A stretch of 57,368 nt of DNA, taken from the NCBI GenBank assembly GCA_959596495.1, contig CAUFXK010000002.1, positions 1 to 57,368 of the forward strand, written 5' to 3'. This document shows positions 32,328 through 43,533 of the stretch, piece after piece (the stretch's first letter is position 1; each line of letters begins with the position of its first letter). Source of the DNA: an uncultured Collinsella sp. Its GTDB lineage: Bacteria > Actinomycetota > Coriobacteriia > Coriobacteriales > Coriobacteriaceae. A program made the position numbers and the translations under genes. The notes under the pieces are model-generated. The model saw nothing but the letters and a program-made list of their open reading frames with translations, was not told where the DNA came from and ran no database searches.

Positions 32328-33184
32328 TAGATGTCCTCCTCTTCCTCATCATCGGAGCCCGAGGCGATAGCTGCCTTGGGAGCGTTTGCGAGGTCGATCT
32401 TGAGCGAAGCGATCTCATAGTTGATCAGGGCGAAGAAGCAGCCGATGCCGGCAGCGGCGATCAGGTTGCAGCCCATAACAGCGGACAGGGTGAAGCCGAA
32501 GAAGAACGTCAGAAAGTCCGTGGGCTTAGAGATGACCTGCTTGAGCAGGATGGCGATACCGACGGTAGGCAGCAGCGAGCCGACGGTGAACAGCGTCTTC
32601 ATCGCGATGCCGTCCATGGGCATGTAGGTCTTCATGAGGTCGACCATGGCGGTGCCGCCCATGGTGATGATGAACGTCGGGAGGAACGAGCAGACGATGT
32701 GACCGATCCAAGGCAGAACGTTGTTGACCAGGTAGAGCTTGTGGAGATCGCCCTTCTCGAGCCACTTCCAGCCCATGCCCTGCCACACCAGGTTGATGGT
32801 GGCGGTGCCATAGAAGAGCACAGTGCCGAGCGTGCCGACGGCGGCACCGAGGGATGCGGCCATGCCGGCAGCCTCAGCGGAGGCGGGATCGATGCCCGAG
32901 TTCTTGATGGCGAGGATCGCCAGCGGGATACCGATATAGGACACGGCGCGGACGTCGGCGGAGACGGTTCCGCCGGGGGTCACGAGAGCGATGTAGACAA
33001 CCTGGATGGCAGCGCCGACGAGGATGCCCGTCTGCATATCGCCCATGATGATGCCGACGATGAGGCCGGCGACCAGAGGACGACCCAGAGTGTAGTTGCC
33101 GATCGTCGTGCCGCCCATGCCAGGCAGTGATGCCAGGCAGGCGAACAGGCCGAACAGCGCGGCTTGGAATGCATTGATTGCCAT
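32327..33184 (-). CDS. PTS mannose/fructose/sorbose-family IIC
   Basis: 285-residue integral membrane sugar channel. Begins AFQAALFGLFACLASLPGMG with many hydrophobic segments, GIIMGDMQTGILVGAAIQ and PGGTVSADVRAVSYIGIP typical of EII-Sor IIC. The acidic tail (SGSDDEEEEDI) is unusual and is matched by the acidic tail of the IIA protein (DDADDEDDDI). Confidence 0.92.
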   Translation of the reverse strand: MAINAFQAALFGLFACLASLPGMGGTTIGNYTLGRPLVAGLIVGIIMGDMQTGILVGAAIQVVYIALVTPGGTVSADVRAVSYIGIPLAILAIKNSGIDPASAEAAGMAASLGAAVGTLGTVLFYGTATINLVWQGMGWKWLEKGDLHKLYLVNNVLPWIGHIVCSFLPTFIITMGGTAMVDLMKTYMPMDGIAMKTLFTVGSLLPTVGIAILLKQVISKPTDFLTFFFGFTLSAVMGCNLIAAAGIGCFFALINYEIASLKIDLANAPKAAIASGSDDEEEEDI

Positions 33185-33256
33185 GCTTTCCCCTTTCTTT
33201 ATTCCTCAGCCCCTTTCACCAAGGGCTGTAGATACCAAAATGCGGCTGGCGCCTAA

Positions 33257-33745
33257 CTAGAAGCCAAACTGACCGCGGAACTTGGGCCACTCACCGATGG
33301 ACTTCTCCTTGATAAGGGCGAACTCGACCGTGTAGCCGGCGTTGGTGAGATCCTCGAGCGCCTGGGCCTCTTCCTGCGTGATCGACTGGTTGTTGCCAAG
33401 CTTGGTGGTGCCGGGACGATCGTTGCAGGGACCGACGATGATGCGGTCCATGCCGGGCTTAAAGCCAAAATCGACGAGAAGTTCCTTCATGTCGAGCGGG
33501 TTCTTGGTGATCAGGAAGTACTTGGTGTCGGACTTGAGAACCTTCTCGGAGACCTCCTTGAAGTGCTCCTTGGTCCACACGAACGTCTTCTTGCCCGAGG
33601 CACTCTTGTAGGCCTCCTTGAGCACGGGGTTGGACGCTGCAGCGTCGTTGACGGCGATAAGACCGTCGCAGGGATACTCGAGGGCCCAACGGGTAACGGT
33701 CTGTCCATGGATCATACGGTCATCAATACGGATGAACGAAATCAT
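33257..33745 (-). CDS. PTS mannose/fructose/sorbose-family IIB
   Basis: 162-residue cytoplasmic phosphotransfer protein. The phosphorylated His is in the N-terminal RIDDRMIHGQTVTRWA motif (about His14); MDRIIVGPCNDRPGTTKLG is the second family block. It passes phosphate from IIA to the incoming sugar. GGGAG precedes the ATG. Separate IIA and IIB genes, not a fused IIAB, occur here. Confidence 0.93.
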   Translation of the reverse strand: MISFIRIDDRMIHGQTVTRWALEYPCDGLIAVNDAAASNPVLKEAYKSASGKKTFVWTKEHFKEVSEKVLKSDTKYFLITKNPLDMKELLVDFGFKPGMDRIIVGPCNDRPGTTKLGNNQSITQEEAQALEDLTNAGYTVEFALIKEKSIGEWPKFRGQFGF

Positions 33746-33824
33746 GCGTTCTCCCTTTCTTTATCACCGGGGGTCTTTCCTCTTAACCCCCGCTCCATCA
33801 CGAAAATTTGGGCGGATGCGCTGC

Positions 33825-34259
33825 CTAGATGTCGTCGTCCTCGTCGTCGGCGTCATCGGTCGGGACAACGAGCTCGGACATACCGTTCTTGCCCTCCTGC
33901 AGCATCATCTGCTTGAGGGAATCCAGGTCCATGGTGGCAAGCCCCATCATGGCGGTCATAGCCATGGGCAGATTCATACCGCCGAAGGCAATGGTGTGGG
34001 CGAGCAAACCCTTCTCGGCCAGCGTGTTCATGGCATTGGTGAGCGGCGATCCGCCCAGGATGTCACCAAGCAGGACAACCTCGTCATCGGCGGTAACGGG
34101 AGCGAGCATCGCCTTGACGTTCTCGACATACTCGTCAGCGCCCATGCCGTCCACGAGACTCGTCGACAAGATGTTCGGGGCGTCATTGCCGAGCATCTTG
34201 AGGACACTGTGCAGTCCGGGAGCGAGCGTTCCGTGACTGACCATTACCAGATACCGCAT
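33825..34259 (-). CDS. PTS mannose/fructose/sorbose-family IIA
   Basis: 144 residues. Accepts phosphate from HPr on His9 in MVSHGTLAPGLHSVL; VVLLGDILGGSPLTNAM is the second family motif. The start ATG 34259 has AGAGGAG upstream; the longer frame lacks similarity. First gene of the operon, divergent from the GntR-type regulator, with an operator-like palindrome between them. The last ten residues are almost all acidic. Confidence 0.9.
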   Translation of the reverse strand: MRYLVMVSHGTLAPGLHSVLKMLGNDAPNILSTSLVDGMGADEYVENVKAMLAPVTADDEVVLLGDILGGSPLTNAMNTLAEKGLLAHTIAFGGMNLPMAMTAMMGLATMDLDSLKQMMLQEGKNGMSELVVPTDDADDEDDDI

Positions 34260-34345
34260 GCGGTCTCCTCTCGACCTGCCGTGTGTCGCACGGCTTTGCT
34301 TTTTGCTGAGATTATTGTTGCGCCGGGGCATGCTCGGTACAAGAA

Positions 34346-34393
34346 AATAGTTGCGAACGGCAACTATTCATCGGTTAACGGTAGCAACTATTT
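34346..34393. promoter_or_regulatory. operator-like palindrome between the PTS operon and its regulator
   Basis: AATAGTTGC (34346-34354) and GCAACTATT (34360-34368) form a perfect 9-bp inverted repeat around GAACG. A further half-site GCAACTATTT is at 34384-34393, 24 nt on. It is placed upstream of IIA and the divergent GntR/UTRA gene. Confidence 0.6.
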
Positions 34394-34566
34394 TTGTGCC
34401 TAAATTATTTTTCTTCTAATTATTTTTAAAATAGCAGGTAGATTGCCTGATAAATGTTTTATGTTCCTTATGCACCATACATACCAGCAAGAATCGGGCC
34501 TGGCATCTCCGGTTTGCCCCGCAGTGTCAGACCATGTCACGTACGCCCACGACATGGAGGTACCCC

Positions 34567-35349
34567 ATGGATATGATCTCGTTTCTCGCCTCCGAACCCT
34601 TCGACCGCAGCGGTGATACGCCGCTCTATGTCCAGCTTAAACATCGAATCGCTCTGCTTATCGCCAGCCAGGCGTTCGACACCAAGACGCCGCTGCCACG
34701 CGAGCTCGAAATCTGTGAGCGGCTGGAGTTATCGCGCGCGACCGTGCGCCGTTGCTTCCAAGATCTCGTCATCGAGGGGCGCGTGGTGCGCAAGCGCGGC
34801 CAGGGCACGTTCATCAAGCCCCAAACTTCAGCACCCGGCATCGACCTGGCCCTGAATTTCAGCGCGCGGATGCGCGAAGCGGGACGGGTTCCGAGCTCGC
34901 AGATTCTCGCCTTTTCAAGCATACCGGCCGTCCGCGGCATCGCCTCCGGGCTCAAAGTGCCCGAAGGGACACCCGTCTGGGAGATTCGCCGCCTGCGTCT
35001 CGCCAACGACAAACCCATGGAGCTCAACTACGTCTATATCCCCGTGTCACTTTGCCCCGAGCTCACGCGCAAAGACGTGGATGGCTCGCTCTACGCCTAC
35101 ATCGCGGAAAAGACCGGCATCCTGCCCGCAAGCGTCGATGCCGTCTACGAGACGGTCAACCTCGACAAGCATGAGGCGCGTCTTTTGGGACAGAACACCG
35201 GTAAGGCGGCGATGCGCATCGTGCGTTCGACCTACGACAAGACGGGAACCCCGTTCGAGGTAGGCGTGCTCATCAGCTGCGACGGTCAGGCAAAGCTGCA
35301 CGTGCACATCGCCGCCGACAAAACAACCTTCACCGCCACAGCCCAATAA
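34567..35349 (+). CDS. GntR-family (HutC/UTRA) transcriptional regulator
   Basis: 260 residues. The N-terminal winged helix (about 17-85) has PLYVQLKHRIALLIAS, PLPRELEICERLELSRATVR and GRVVRKRGQGTFI; the C-terminal UTRA ligand domain (about 105-255) has VPEGTPVWEIRRLRLAND and YIPVSLCPELTRKD. Such proteins sense phosphorylated sugars and repress the adjacent uptake genes. The ATG at 34567 follows GGAGG by six bases. Divergent from the PTS operon, whose control is the obvious role. Confidence 0.88.
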   Translation: MDMISFLASEPFDRSGDTPLYVQLKHRIALLIASQAFDTKTPLPRELEICERLELSRATVRRCFQDLVIEGRVVRKRGQGTFIKPQTSAPGIDLALNFSARMREAGRVPSSQILAFSSIPAVRGIASGLKVPEGTPVWEIRRLRLANDKPMELNYVYIPVSLCPELTRKDVDGSLYAYIAEKTGILPASVDAVYETVNLDKHEARLLGQNTGKAAMRIVRSTYDKTGTPFEVGVLISCDGQAKLHVHIAADKTTFTATAQ

Positions 35350-35358
35350 ATCCAAAAC

Positions 35359-35394
35359 GTGGGCGCCGTCGTTCAAACGAACGACGGCGCCCAC
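35359..35394. terminator. terminator of the GntR gene
   Basis: A perfect 16-bp stem, 35359-35374 with 35379-35394 (GTGGGCGCCGTCGTTC), AAAC loop, then ACTCATTTTCT on the plus strand. Confidence 0.8.
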
Positions 35395-35438
35395 ACTCAT
35401 TTTCTATTCAGCCCTAGTCATCGCACAAAGCCCCTTCG

Positions 35439-35564
35439 GCAGCACACGGTGCAACCGAGTCACCGTAGGCCGGGGCGGGAGGCGGTCCTTTCTCTCGGAA
35501 AACTTCGCGAAGCCCAGTTTCCGAGAGAAAGTGTCCGGCTGCCGCCCCGGCCGACCAGGTCACA

Positions 35565-35580
<16 letters not shown>
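35439..35580. repeat. large nested hairpin containing family T copy T2, reaching into carB
   Basis: Three perfect helices nest: GCAGCACACGGTG 35439-35451 with 35568-35580 (13 bp); GGCCGGGGCGG 35468-35478 with 35542-35552 (11 bp); CTTTCTCTCGGAAA 35488-35501 with 35518-35531 (14 bp), loop ACTTCGCGAAGCCCAG. The outer 3' arm is the last codons of carB on the minus strand, and the carB stop (35565-35567) lies inside the structure. Confidence 0.8.
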
Positions 35581-38879
<3,299 letters not shown>

Positions 38880-38880
38880 G

Positions 38881-40320
38881 TTAGTTCTCCTCGGTCGCAG
38901 CGTTCTCGGACTCGGCGAAATTCCAGCCGGCGAGGCGGTCCTTCGCGGTGTCGATGTCCAGGTAGTTCTCCTCGCCGTCCATGAGTCGCGTAAAGGCGGT
39001 AAAGAGATAGTGGGCATCGGTGGGGCCGGGCGAAGCCTCGGGGTGGTATTGGACCGAGAAGCACGGGGCGTCGAGCAGCTGGATGCCCTCGGCGGTGCCG
39101 TCGTTGAGGTTCACATGTGTCAGGCGAATGCGGCCAAAGCGCTCGTTCATCACGACCGGCGCGATACCGCGGCGCACCCAGGCGCGCAGGTCGCCATCGG
39201 CCGCATGCTCGGTTTCGCCGCCGGAAAGCTCCGGAATCAGTTTGCCCAGACTGGGGAACAGCAGGCCAAAGCCGTGGTTTTGCGCGGTGATCTCCACGCG
39301 ACGGCTCACCAGATTCATAACCGGCTGGTTACCGCCACGGTGACCGAATTTAAGCTTTTCCATTTGGGCGCCGCAGGCCAAGCTGATCATCTGGTGACCT
39401 AGGCAAATACCAAAGACCGGCACCTTGCCGATCAGCCGCTGCACCTGCTCGTAGGTCTCCACCACGGCATCGGGGTCGCCGGGGCCGTTGGACAAAAAGA
39501 CGCCATCAGGATTCATGTCGAGCACCTGCTGGGCGGGCGTATCCCACGGCACGACGGTGAGGTCGCAGCCGGCACGGACCAGGCCCTCCAGAATACCGCG
39601 CTTCACACCGCAGTCGTAGGCGACCACTTTGTGACGGGCAGGAGCGGCAGCCGCAAGCGCAAAGCCATGCGTGGCAGGCAGGTCGGCGGCCACAAACTCG
39701 TGAGGCGCGGGACAGCTCACGGTCTTGACCAGGTTCTCGCCCACCAGCGTGGGCGCTGCGTCCAGACGCTCGGCGAGCTCGTCGACGTCGAAGATCTCTG
39801 TCGAGATAATGCCCATCTTGGAACCATTGTCGCGCAGATGGCGCACCAGAGCGCGGGTGTCGATACCCTCGATAGCAACGATGCCGTGAGCGCGCAGGTA
39901 CTCCGGCACGCTGACGGCCGAGCGCCAGTTAGAAGGCGTGGCGCACATGTCGCGAACGATCATGCCGCGCATGGCCGGAGCGCTCGCAGGGCGCACGGCG
40001 TCGCCGGGGAAGGCCGACTGGACGTCGGTCTCATCGATACCGTAGTTGCCGATCTGCGGGTAGGTCATGGTTACGATTTGGCCGGCATAACTCGGGTCGG
40101 TCATGACCTCAAAGTAGCCCTCGAGCGAGGTGTTGAAGCAGACTTCGCCGGTCGCGGTGCCCTCGGCGCCGCATGCACGTCCATAAAAAATGGTCCCATC
40201 CTCAAGATACAGGATACAGGGACCGCAGGTGCCCTTGCTGGTTTTGGCCAGCATACGCTGGCAAAGCTCGCTGGGCGCGAAGGTGCGGGCGGCAGCGCCC
40301 GCGGTATGGTTGTTCGCCAT
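38881..40320 (-). CDS. carA: carbamoyl-phosphate synthase small subunit
   Basis: Glutaminase subunit feeding ammonia to CarB. 479 residues, about 100 more than the E. coli protein. The extra length is an N-terminal leader (about 37), an insert after the catalytic His motif region (QNHGFGLLFPSLGKLIP ... RGIAPVV, about 45) and an acidic tail. The catalytic triad is visible: Cys in FGICLGHQM, and His/Glu in VQYHPEASPGP. GGAGAATT precedes the ATG at 40320, and a PyrR-type hairpin sits directly before it. Confidence 0.95.
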   Translation of the reverse strand: MANNHTAGAAARTFAPSELCQRMLAKTSKGTCGPCILYLEDGTIFYGRACGAEGTATGEVCFNTSLEGYFEVMTDPSYAGQIVTMTYPQIGNYGIDETDVQSAFPGDAVRPASAPAMRGMIVRDMCATPSNWRSAVSVPEYLRAHGIVAIEGIDTRALVRHLRDNGSKMGIISTEIFDVDELAERLDAAPTLVGENLVKTVSCPAPHEFVAADLPATHGFALAAAAPARHKVVAYDCGVKRGILEGLVRAGCDLTVVPWDTPAQQVLDMNPDGVFLSNGPGDPDAVVETYEQVQRLIGKVPVFGICLGHQMISLACGAQMEKLKFGHRGGNQPVMNLVSRRVEITAQNHGFGLLFPSLGKLIPELSGGETEHAADGDLRAWVRRGIAPVVMNERFGRIRLTHVNLNDGTAEGIQLLDAPCFSVQYHPEASPGPTDAHYLFTAFTRLMDGEENYLDIDTAKDRLAGWNFAESENAATEEN

Positions 40321-40324
40321 AATT

Positions 40325-40349
40325 CTCCTTCCCGGTCTCACAGGACCGG
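40325..40349 (-). promoter_or_regulatory. PyrR-binding-type hairpin next to the carA ribosome-binding site
   Basis: On the minus strand CCGGTC-CTGTGA-GACCGG (40349-40332) is followed at once by GAAGGAG. The loop region GUCCUGUGAGAC fits the known PyrR recognition core (UCCnGnGAG). Bound PyrR could block translation starts of carA when UMP is high. The pyrR gene is not in this window. Confidence 0.65.
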
Positions 40350-40485
40350 CTTAAAGGTGTGTAGTTAGGCCTCGCGGTATTGTAACCGCAAGCATGCCTC
40401 ATGGCGTTAATTTCATCGAAATGTTTACGAAATGATAATTATGACTTTCTATGCATAATGATTATTTAATCCCCGTCCCAGAAAA

Positions 40486-40522
40486 ATTATCCCGCGTGGG
40501 CTTGTGACTCACGCGGGATAAT
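40486..40522 (-). terminator. terminator between the membrane-protein gene and carA
   Basis: A 13-bp perfect stem, ATTATCCCGCGTG (40486-40498) with CACGCGGGATAAT (40510-40522); TTTTTC follows on the minus strand. Confidence 0.85.
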
Positions 40523-40528
40523 GGCCTC

Positions 40529-41494
40529 TTACTTTTGCTTGTCCTGTTCCAGCAGATCGGACGGTGAGCGATCGGGCTTGCCGCCGCGGAAAATCTCGCG
40601 GCCATGCAGACGATGCTCCAGGTCACGTTCGGCCTTTTCCTCGTCAATCTTGGTCTGGCTCACCACCGGGTCCTCGATCAGCGACGAAACCGAGTTCACC
40701 TGTTTTTGAATGCGCTCGGCAATGGTGTCGTCCATGCTTACGATGCGCATCTTCCAGTCGATACTCGTGGCGTTGGATGAGCTCTTGGTCCACACAAACG
40801 TCAAAATGGCGCTCTGATGACCCCGCGCGGGGAACATGCCAAAAAAGGAATCGTGCTGAATGTTGCTATCCTCGTCGATATAGGCGTGAACGTTATACAC
40901 CACGCGGTCAATCTTGTCGTTGAGCAGGGCGTTGGTCGCAAGCGCCGCGGCCTGGATCTGCCCGTTGGACAGCAGCTCGAGCTCATTGGCAGACGACGTG
41001 TCCAACACCGTCACCTCAACCGTGCCCGTACGCTCATCGGCTTCATCGACGGTAAAGTCGAGTGGGAACTGCGTAAAGCCGTTGCCCCACTCAAGGCCGC
41101 CCTTCAGCGCCGTCGAAACGGTATCCACCGAAACGCTCTCGGACAGGTTGGCGGTGTTCAGACGACGCATTACGCCGTAGCCGATCTGCATGCCCACGAT
41201 CAGCACCAAAATACCAATGACTACGGCCATCGCGGTCTTCGTAATGGTATGGCTCACCTGCGAGCCCGAAGGATCGTCCTCGGACAGCGGGTCGATATGT
41301 TTTGCCTGGCTCGCGCGGTCCTCGCTGCGCAGCTGCGCTAGCGCCGCTTTGTCACCGCGCTTGGCCGCAGCCTCCTTCTCACGCATGCGCTCGGTTCGCT
41401 TTTTGGCAAGCGTGGGATCCAAGACGCCGGATGCATCGATTTCGGAGAATAACTCCGTCACTTCTTCCGGAGTCAAAGGGTTCTTGTCAGCCAT
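40529..41494 (-). CDS. single-pass membrane protein of unknown function
   Basis: 321 residues. A charged cytoplasmic N-terminal third (1-82, rich in Lys/Glu/Arg), one transmembrane helix (about 85-107, TAMAVVIGILVLIVGMQIGYG), an extracellular alpha/beta-looking domain (about 115-280) and a charged tail ending DLLEQDKQK. No family motif recognised. It lies 19 nt downstream of the ABC exporter gene on the same strand and may be cotranscribed with it. Confidence 0.65.
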   Translation of the reverse strand: MADKNPLTPEEVTELFSEIDASGVLDPTLAKKRTERMREKEAAAKRGDKAALAQLRSEDRASQAKHIDPLSEDDPSGSQVSHTITKTAMAVVIGILVLIVGMQIGYGVMRRLNTANLSESVSVDTVSTALKGGLEWGNGFTQFPLDFTVDEADERTGTVEVTVLDTSSANELELLSNGQIQAAALATNALLNDKIDRVVYNVHAYIDEDSNIQHDSFFGMFPARGHQSAILTFVWTKSSSNATSIDWKMRIVSMDDTIAERIQKQVNSVSSLIEDPVVSQTKIDEEKAERDLEHRLHGREIFRGGKPDRSPSDLLEQDKQK

Positions 41495-41513
41495 AAACTT
41501 CCTGTCATATCAA

Positions 41514-43286
41514 TCAGTCGAGCTCGTGCGCACGCGCACCTTCGAACTGCATTCGATAGTAACGGGCATAGGTGCCGCCACGGGCGAGAAGCTCCTCGTG
41601 CGTGCCACGCTCCACAACGCGACCATGCTCAACGGTCGCAATCTCATCGGCATGCTTAATGGTCGAAAGACGATGGGCGATGATGATTGTGGTACGGCCG
41701 CGTGCCAGCTCTTCGAGTGACTCCTGCACCGCCTCCTCGCTCTCGTTATCCAAAGCACTCGTCGCCTCGTCCAAAATCAGGATCTTGGGGTTCTTGAGAA
41801 ACACGCGCGCGATGGCAACGCGCTGTTTCTGTCCGCCCGAAAGACGGCTGCCGCGCTCGCCCACGACCGTGTCATAGCCCTGTGGAAGCGACTCGATAAA
41901 GGCATCGATGTTGGCGCGACGGGCGGCCTCGGCGATCTCTTCTGCCGTAGCACCCGGCTTGCCGTAGGCGATGTTCTCGCCGATCGTACCGTCAAATAGA
42001 TAGACATCCTGCTGCACCAGGCCGATGGCACGGCGCAGGCTCTGCTGCGTCACATCACGCACGTCCTGGCCGTCGATGCTAATGGATCCGGTAGCCACGT
42101 CATAAAAGCGCGGCAGCAACGAACAGGTCGTGGACTTGCCGCCGCCCGAAGGGCCAACCAAAGCGATGGTCTGCCCGGGCTTGATGGACAGGTCCATATG
42201 GTCGATAACGGGACGCTCGTCGGCATCGCCCTCGCCCAGCTCAACATCCTCGTAGTTAAAGCACACGTCGTGATACTCCACGGCGCCGGCGATCACCTGC
42301 AGATCCGTAGCGCCCGGCTTGTCCTGGATATCCGGCGCGGTCGAGAGCACCTCGTCCATACGCTTAAACCCGGCGATGGCCTTCTGATACGTTTCGGCCG
42401 AATTGACGAGTGTCTCGAGCGGCGTGCAGAACAGCGAAATATAGAGTGCAAAGGTCGCCATATCGACCGCCTGCAGCTGTCCCTGGGCGACCAGCCAGCC
42501 GCCCAGCAGCACCACGATCACATAGAGCACACCCGAGAGCAGGCCATACGTCGCGGTATAGACGCCCATGGCGTGATACATGTTCTCCTTGGACGAAAGA
42601 TAGCGATTGTTTGAGGCGCGGAACTTAGAGCGCTCAGCTTCCTCGTTCGCAAAACTCTTGACCACGCGCATGCCTGCCAGCGAATCCTGCAGCTGCGCAT
42701 TGATGCCGCTGATCTTTTTGCGGTTGTCGCTAAAGACCTCGCGCATGCGCATGTTCTGCCAAAACATGATGACCGAAAACGCTGCTGTCACCGCAGCCAT
42801 GGCAAGCGCCAGCACCGGGGCGATGGTAAAGAGGATCACAAACGAGCCGATAATCTCGATGCCGCAGATGATGATCCACTCGGGCACGTGGTGCGCCGCC
42901 TCGCAGATATCGAACAGGTCGTTGACCACGCGGCTCATCATGTCGCCCGAGCTGTTACGGTCGAAGTACGCAAAGCTAAAGCGCTCATACTGGTCGAACA
43001 GGTCCTCGCGCATCTTGGACTCCATGCGCGCACCCATCACGTGACCCCAATAGCTCACAAAATAGCGGCAGGCGCAGCGGACGGCATACATCAGCACCAA
43101 GCCCACCGCAATCATGCCGAGCGCCTGCATAATGACAGCCTGACCCTGAGTAAAGAGCCCACCGGTCAAATTGCGCAGGATAATGGGGAACGCCAGGTCA
43201 ATGGCGGCAAGCACCAGGGCGCAAACAGTATCGGCAACAAAAAGCCCCATCTGGGGCTTGTAATACGAAAGAAACCTTTTAAACAT
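41514..43286 (-). CDS. ABC exporter, fused permease and ATPase (MsbA/LmrA type)
   Basis: 590 residues. The N-terminal ABC membrane domain has six helices (about 15-300; LFVADTVCALVLAAIDLAFPI first), the C-terminal ATPase has Walker A GPSGGGKST, signature LSGGQKQRVAIARV, Walker B ILILDEATSALDN and switch His in IIAHRLSTI. A half-transporter that works as a homodimer or with a partner; lipids, drugs or peptides are possible substrates, not decidable here. The upstream 250 nt hold repeat S2. Confidence 0.9.
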   Translation of the reverse strand: MFKRFLSYYKPQMGLFVADTVCALVLAAIDLAFPIILRNLTGGLFTQGQAVIMQALGMIAVGLVLMYAVRCACRYFVSYWGHVMGARMESKMREDLFDQYERFSFAYFDRNSSGDMMSRVVNDLFDICEAAHHVPEWIIICGIEIIGSFVILFTIAPVLALAMAAVTAAFSVIMFWQNMRMREVFSDNRKKISGINAQLQDSLAGMRVVKSFANEEAERSKFRASNNRYLSSKENMYHAMGVYTATYGLLSGVLYVIVVLLGGWLVAQGQLQAVDMATFALYISLFCTPLETLVNSAETYQKAIAGFKRMDEVLSTAPDIQDKPGATDLQVIAGAVEYHDVCFNYEDVELGEGDADERPVIDHMDLSIKPGQTIALVGPSGGGKSTTCSLLPRFYDVATGSISIDGQDVRDVTQQSLRRAIGLVQQDVYLFDGTIGENIAYGKPGATAEEIAEAARRANIDAFIESLPQGYDTVVGERGSRLSGGQKQRVAIARVFLKNPKILILDEATSALDNESEEAVQESLEELARGRTTIIIAHRLSTIKHADEIATVEHGRVVERGTHEELLARGGTYARYYRMQFEGARAHELD

Positions 43287-43386
43287 GCAATCCTCGAAGA
43301 GAAATAAATAGCGTGAGAAATCCGGTTGAACCGGTCAGGCTGAAAACAAAGCGTCCCAACAAGCATAACGCCGATGTTCTGGCAGC

Positions 43387-43533
43387 GTCAGCGAAAACGT
43401 CCCTAAGCGAGCAAGGTGCCTTGAAAGAGGAGCGACGCGTACTTCGGTACGCGAGCGACGATTGAAAGGCAGATTGCCGCTTAGGGGCGTTTGCAGCGTC
43501 GACTCGTTACGCGGTTTGGTAAAACCGCGTAAC
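43387..43533. repeat. covarying structured repeat, family S, copy S2
   Basis: P1 is 43395-43408 with 43479-43492 (14 pairs, one G-U). The internal loop is GAGCAAGG (43409-43416) facing GATTGCC (43472-43478). P2 is TGCCTT 43417-43422 with AAGGCA 43466-43471. The second loop is GAAAGAGGAGCGA facing AGCGACGATTGA. P3 is CGCGTAC-TTCG-GTACGCG (43436-43453), with a UUCG tetraloop in RNA. Flanks GTCAGCGAAAAC and GTTTGCAGCGTCGA and the 12-bp hairpin GTTACGCGGTTT/AAACCGCGTAAC (43506-43533) are shared with S1. It abuts the Nudix stop codon at 43534. Confidence 0.8.
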
